A DNA stretch of 35,494 nucleotides. Source: Comamonadaceae bacterium. Lineage in GTDB: Bacteria; Pseudomonadota; Gammaproteobacteria; Burkholderiales; Burkholderiaceae_C. A program made the position numbers and the translations under genes. The notes under the pieces are model-generated. The model saw only the letters and a program-made list of their open reading frames with translations. It had not been told where the DNA came from and did no database searches. Below, piece by piece: positions 31,919 to 35,494 of the stretch; the first letter of the stretch is position 1; each line of letters opens with the position of its first letter. Location: the NCBI GenBank assembly GCA_004144865.1, contig SEAY01000031.1:1-35494 (forward strand). The letters run 5' to 3'.

Positions 31919-32878
31919 ATGAAGAAGACCCTGCTGGGCCTCGCGCTGGCTTTCGGCGTGACCGCCGCCGCGCTGGCCGCGTATCCCGAGAAGCCCGTGA
32001 CGCTGGTCGTTCCCTTCCCGCCCGGCGGCTCCACCGATGCCATCGCGCGCGTGATCGGCCAGAAGCTGGCGGAGAAGCTCGGCCAGAGCTTCGTCGTCGA
32101 CAACAAGGCAGGCGCCACAGGCACCATCGGTGCGGCGTTCGTCAAGCGCGCGCCGGCCGACGGCTACACCCTGTTCGTGTCCTCCCTGGGCCCGTTCGTG
32201 ATCGCGCCGCACCTGATCAAGGGCGTGCAGTACGACGCGCTGAAGGACCTCGATCCGATCACGGTGGCCGTGCAGGCGCCCAACGTACTGGTCGTGCCCG
32301 CCAACTCGCCGTACAAGAACGTGGCCGACCTGCTGGGCGGACTAAAGAAGAACCCGGGCAAGGTGAGCTTCGCCTCCTCGGGCAACGGCTCGTCGGACCA
32401 CCTCTCGGCCGAACTCTTCTGGCAACAGAGCGGCACCAGCGGCCTGCACATCCCGTACAAGGGCGGCGGCCCGGCCATCAACGACCTGCTGGGCGCCCAG
32501 GTGGATGCCGCGTTCGTCAACATCAACAGCATCATCCAGCACATCAAGGCGGGCAAGGTGCGCGCGGTGGGCATCTCCTCCGCGCAGCGCAACCCGCTGC
32601 TGCCGGAAGTGCCGACGCTCGCCGAGCAGGGTGTCAAGGGCGCCGAAGTGCAGTCCTGGCAGGCCGTCGCCGGCCCGAAGGGCCTGCCCGCCGACGTGAA
32701 GGCGAAGCTGCAGGCGGAGATCAAGGCGGCGCTGAACGACCCGGCCGTCAAGGAAAAGCTGCTGGCGCAGGGCTTCGAGATCGTGGCCAACACGCCCGAG
32801 GAGTTCGCCAGGTTCCAGGCGACCGAGTTCGCCAAATGGAAGAACCTCATCGAGTCCCGAAAAATCACGGCCGACTGA
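31919..32878 (+). CDS. Tripartite tricarboxylate transporter (TctC/Bug) binding protein
   Basis: A 319-residue periplasmic binding protein of the Bug family, with a signal peptide ([20 protein letters not shown]) and the family motifs [43 protein letters not shown] and [20 protein letters not shown]. Bug proteins bind carboxylates with a water-mediated pocket. No tctA or tctB gene is in the window, so it is an orphan that either works with a distant TctAB or acts as a sensor or alternate binder. AAGGAGA lies before the ATG at 31919. It sits between kdgD and garD, which suggests an aldarate ligand. Confidence 0.95.
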   Translation: MKKTLLGLALAFGVTAAALAAYPEKPVTLVVPFPPGGSTDAIARVIGQKLAEKLGQSFVVDNKAGATGTIGAAFVKRAPADGYTLFVSSLGPFVIAPHLIKGVQYDALKDLDPITVAVQAPNVLVVPANSPYKNVADLLGGLKKNPGKVSFASSGNGSSDHLSAELFWQQSGTSGLHIPYKGGGPAINDLLGAQVDAAFVNINSIIQHIKAGKVRAVGISSAQRNPLLPEVPTLAEQGVKGAEVQSWQAVAGPKGLPADVKAKLQAEIKAALNDPAVKEKLLAQGFEIVANTPEEFARFQATEFAKWKNLIESRKITAD

Positions 32879-32888
32879 GGACGCAGCC

Positions 32889-34451
32889 ATGGCCACGCCA
32901 ACCGCACCGCGCTGGATCCGCATGCACGCGGCGGACAACGTGGCCATCGTCGCCAACGACGGCGGCCTGGAAGCCGGCGCCACGTTCCCGGACGGCCTGA
33001 CGCTGCGCGAGCGGGTGCCCCAGGGCCACAAGGTGGCGCTGGCGGACCTGCCCGCCGGCAGCGAGATCCGCCGCTACGACGTGGTGATCGGCCGCGCGCT
33101 GCGCGACATCCCCGCCGGCAGCTGGGTCCACGAGCGCCTGCTGGAGATGCCCTCGGCGGCCGGCCTCACCGACCTGCCGATGGCGACCGCCAGGCCCCCC
33201 GCGCAAGCGCCGCTGGAGGGCTACACCTTCGAGGGTTTCCGCAATGCCGACGGCAGCGTGGGCACCCGCAACATCCTGGCCATCACGCAGACCGTGCAGT
33301 GCGTGGCCGGCGTCACCGAATTCGCGGTGGAGCGCATCCGCAAGGAGCTGCTGCCCCGCTATCCCAACGTGGACGACGTGGTCGCGCTGGAGCACGGCTA
33401 CGGCTGCGGCGTGGCGATCGACGCCCCCGATGCGGTCGTGCCGATCCGCACGCTGCGCAACATCAGCCTCCACCCCAACTTCGGCGGCGAGGTGATGGTG
33501 GTCAGCCTGGGCTGCGAGAAGCTGCAGCCCGAGCGGCTGCTGCCGCCCGGCACCATTCCCGTCATCGACCAGCGCGACGAGCAGCCCGGGCTCGACGTCG
33601 TGCGCCTGCAGGACGATGCGCACGTCGGCTTCATGTCGATGGTGGATTCCATCGTGCGCCAGGCCGAAGTCCACTTGAAGAAGCTGGATGCGCGCCGCCG
33701 CGAGACGGTGCCGGCCAGCGAGCTGGTGGTGGGCGTGCAGTGCGGCGGCAGCGATGCCTTCTCCGGCGTGACGGCCAATCCGGCCGTAGGGTTCTGCACC
33801 GACTTGCTGGTGCGCGCGGGCGCCACCGTGATGTTCTCCGAAACGACGGAAGTGCGCGACGGCGTCGCCCAGCTGACATCGCGCGCGAGCACGCCCGAAG
33901 TGGCGCAGGCCATCGTGCGCGAGATGGCCTGGTACGACGCCTACCTGCAGCGCGGCAGCGTGGACCGCAGTGCCAACACCACGCCCGGCAACAAGGCGGG
34001 CGGCTTGTCGAACATCGTCGAGAAGGCGATGGGCTCGATCGTGAAGTCCGGCAGCGCACCGATCTCCGGCGTGCTGGCGCCGGGCGAGAAGCTGCCGCAC
34101 AAGGGCCTGTTCTACGCGGCCACGCCGGCGAGCGATTTCATCTGCGGCACGCTGCAGCTGGCCGCCGGCATGAACCTGCATGTCTTCACCACCGGACGCG
34201 GCACGCCCTACGGCCTGGCCGAAGTGCCGGTGATCAAGGTGGCCACGCGCAGCGACCTCGCGCGGCGCTGGCACGACCTCATGGATATCAACGCCGGCGT
34301 CATTGCCGACGGCCAGGCCAGCATCGAGGACGTCGGCTGGCAACTGTTCCGGCTGATGCTGGACGTGGCCAGCGGACGCAGGAAGACCTGGGCCGAGCAG
34401 TGGAAGCTGCACAACGCGCTGGTCCTCTTCAACCCGGCCCCCGTGACCTGA
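32889..34451 (+). CDS. garD: Galactarate dehydratase
   Basis: A 520-residue protein of the GarD/UxaA family that dehydrates galactarate to 5-keto-4-deoxyglucarate. The N-terminal SAF-like domain (about residues 1-95) includes [20 protein letters not shown]. The large C-terminal domain carries [63 protein letters not shown] and [20 protein letters not shown]. Length and order agree with GarD rather than altronate dehydratase. It starts 11 nt after the binding-protein stop and ends 17 nt before gudD. Confidence 0.95.
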   Translation: MATPTAPRWIRMHAADNVAIVANDGGLEAGATFPDGLTLRERVPQGHKVALADLPAGSEIRRYDVVIGRALRDIPAGSWVHERLLEMPSAAGLTDLPMATARPPAQAPLEGYTFEGFRNADGSVGTRNILAITQTVQCVAGVTEFAVERIRKELLPRYPNVDDVVALEHGYGCGVAIDAPDAVVPIRTLRNISLHPNFGGEVMVVSLGCEKLQPERLLPPGTIPVIDQRDEQPGLDVVRLQDDAHVGFMSMVDSIVRQAEVHLKKLDARRRETVPASELVVGVQCGGSDAFSGVTANPAVGFCTDLLVRAGATVMFSETTEVRDGVAQLTSRASTPEVAQAIVREMAWYDAYLQRGSVDRSANTTPGNKAGGLSNIVEKAMGSIVKSGSAPISGVLAPGEKLPHKGLFYAATPASDFICGTLQLAAGMNLHVFTTGRGTPYGLAEVPVIKVATRSDLARRWHDLMDINAGVIADGQASIEDVGWQLFRLMLDVASGRRKTWAEQWKLHNALVLFNPAPVT

Positions 34452-34468
34452 ACTCCTTTCCCAAGCCC

Positions 34469-35494
34469 ATGACCTCTCCCATCGTGCGCAGCATGCGCGT
34501 CGTCCCCGTCGCCGGCCGCGACGGCATGCTGCTGAATCTCTCCGGCGCCCACGCGCCCTTCTTCACCCGCAACATCGTCCTCGTCACCGACAACGCCGGC
34601 CACACGGGCCTGGGCGAGGTGCCCGGCGGCGAGAAGATCCGCCAGACGCTGGAGGACGCCCGCGCGCTCGTCGAGGGCCGTCCGATCGGCGACCTGCAGG
34701 CGATCCTCAACGCGATGCGCGCGAAGTTCGCGGACCGCGACGCCGGCGGCCGCGGCAACCAGACCTTCGACCTGCGCACGACCATCCATGCGGTGACCGC
34801 GGTGGAGTCCGCGCTGCTCGACCTGCAGGGCCAGCACCTCGGCGTGCCCGTCGCCGCGCTGCTCGGCGAGGGCCAGCAGCGCGAGGCCGTGCAGATGCTC
34901 GGCTACCTGTTCTACGTCGGGGACCGAAAGAAGACGAACCTGCCCTATGCTAGTGAGCCCGACGCGCAGGACGACTGGCTGCGCCTGCGCCACGAGGAAG
35001 CGCTCACGCCCGAAGCCGTGGTGCGCCTGGCCGAAGCGGCGCAGAAGCGCTATGGCTTCCAGGACTTCAAGCTCAAGGGCGGCGTGCTGGCCGGGGACGC
35101 GGAAGTGGAGGCCGTCACGGCCCTGCACGAGCGCTTCCCCGACGCGCGCGTGACGCTGGACCCCAACGGCGGCTGGCTACTGAAGGACGCGATCCGCCTC
35201 GGCCACAAGATGCGCGGCGTGGTCGCCTATGCCGAAGACCCGTGCGGCGCGGAGGAAGGCTTCTCCGGCCGCGAGGTGATGGCGGAGTTCCGCCGCGCGA
35301 CGGGCCTGCCGACGGCCACCAACATGGTCGCCACCGACTGGCGCCAGATGGCGCATTCGCTCGCGCTGCAATCGGTCGACATTCCGCTGGCCGATCCGCA
35401 CTTCTGGACCATGGCCGGCTCGGTGCGCGTGGCGCAGACCTGCCGCGACTGGGGCCTGACCTGGGGCTCGCACTCCAACAACCACTTCGACATC
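34469..35494 (+). CDS. gudD: Glucarate dehydratase, partial at the right edge
   Basis: 342 codons are visible and the frame is open at the window end, so about 100 residues are missing compared with the usual 440-450. It is an enolase-superfamily glucarate dehydratase. With a constant offset of 4 from the E. coli numbering, the active-site residues are Lys203 in KLKGG, Asp231 in DPNGGW, Glu256 in AEDPCG, Asn285 in ATNMVATD and His335 in [10 protein letters not shown]. The enzyme makes the same 5-keto-4-deoxyglucarate as GarD, from glucarate, and so serves glucuronate-derived substrate, feeding KdgD. It follows garD by 17 nt on the same strand. Confidence 0.95.
   Translation, partial: MTSPIVRSMRVVPVAGRDGMLLNLSGAHAPFFTRNIVLVTDNAGHTGLGEVPGGEKIRQTLEDARALVEGRPIGDLQAILNAMRAKFADRDAGGRGNQTFDLRTTIHAVTAVESALLDLQGQHLGVPVAALLGEGQQREAVQMLGYLFYVGDRKKTNLPYASEPDAQDDWLRLRHEEALTPEAVVRLAEAAQKRYGFQDFKLKGGVLAGDAEVEAVTALHERFPDARVTLDPNGGWLLKDAIRLGHKMRGVVAYAEDPCGAEEGFSGREVMAEFRRATGLPTATNMVATDWRQMAHSLALQSVDIPLADPHFWTMAGSVRVAQTCRDWGLTWGSHSNNHFDI

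Overview
The window is GC-rich (roughly 70%), densely coded DNA with betaproteobacterial protein families throughout: Bug/TctC-type binding protein, TRAP transporter, SWIB-domain protein, ProQ/FinO protein, PuuD/PuuE/HIU hydrolase urate pathway, oxidative hexuronate pathway. This points to Burkholderiales, most likely Comamonadaceae (Ramlibacter/Variovorax-like). That placement is inferred from gene content, not from a marker gene. About 37 genes are supported. No gap between genes exceeds 300 bases (the largest is about 165), and I see no rRNA, tRNA, CRISPR array or insertion sequence.

Region 1 (1-8309) is a purine/urate catabolism island. On the minus strand lie xdhC (XDH maturation) and the N-terminal part of puuD (membrane urate oxidase, cut by the window edge). 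A TonB-C-like lipoprotein follows on the plus strand. Then comes hiuH, divergent from a tightly coupled plus-strand operon: a damaged GntR regulator, puuE (allantoinase), a uraD/allantoate amidohydrolase fusion, an M20 amidohydrolase and a MYG1-family protein. Most junctions are 1-4 nt. The urate/xanthine permease at 21611 lies far away, but two copies of the 10-bp palindromic site found between hiuH and gntR sit upstream of it, so it probably belongs to the same regulon.

Region 2 (8294-24432) is mixed housekeeping and accessory DNA: hemolysin III/PAQR protein, PEP-mutase superfamily enzyme, ECF sigma/anti-sigma pair divergent from an MBL-fold diiron-type protein, a SWIB protein divergent from a ProQ/FinO protein, an exported calcium-repeat protein, OsmC, a DevBCA-like ABC exporter, an HTH/beta-propeller/DUF899 trio, an MFS transporter, the NCS2 permease, a lytic transglycosylase-like protein and a small conserved protein.

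Region 3 (24439-35494) is an oxidative hexuronate/aldarate island arranged around a FadR-type GntR regulator. Leftwards (minus strand) run udh (uronate dehydrogenase), dctP-dctQ-dctM (TRAP uptake), a hydroxyacid dehydrogenase and an SMP-30 lactonase. Rightwards (plus strand) run kdgD, an orphan TctC/Bug binding protein, garD and gudD (cut at the right edge). Together they could import hexuronates or aldarates, oxidise uronate to aldarolactone, open the lactone, dehydrate galactarate (GarD) or glucarate (GudD) to 5-keto-4-deoxyglucarate, and convert that to 2-oxoglutarate semialdehyde (KdgD). The final 2-oxoglutarate semialdehyde dehydrogenase is not in the window.

Most of this is recognisable biology. 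The points most worth a second look are the out-of-frame deletion that opens the urate-cluster GntR gene directly into puuE, the repeat-like palindrome inserted in frame in the uraD/allantoate amidohydrolase fusion, the shared TGTATACA operators, and the M20 and hydroxyacid dehydrogenase proteins that each lack an expected catalytic or metal residue.
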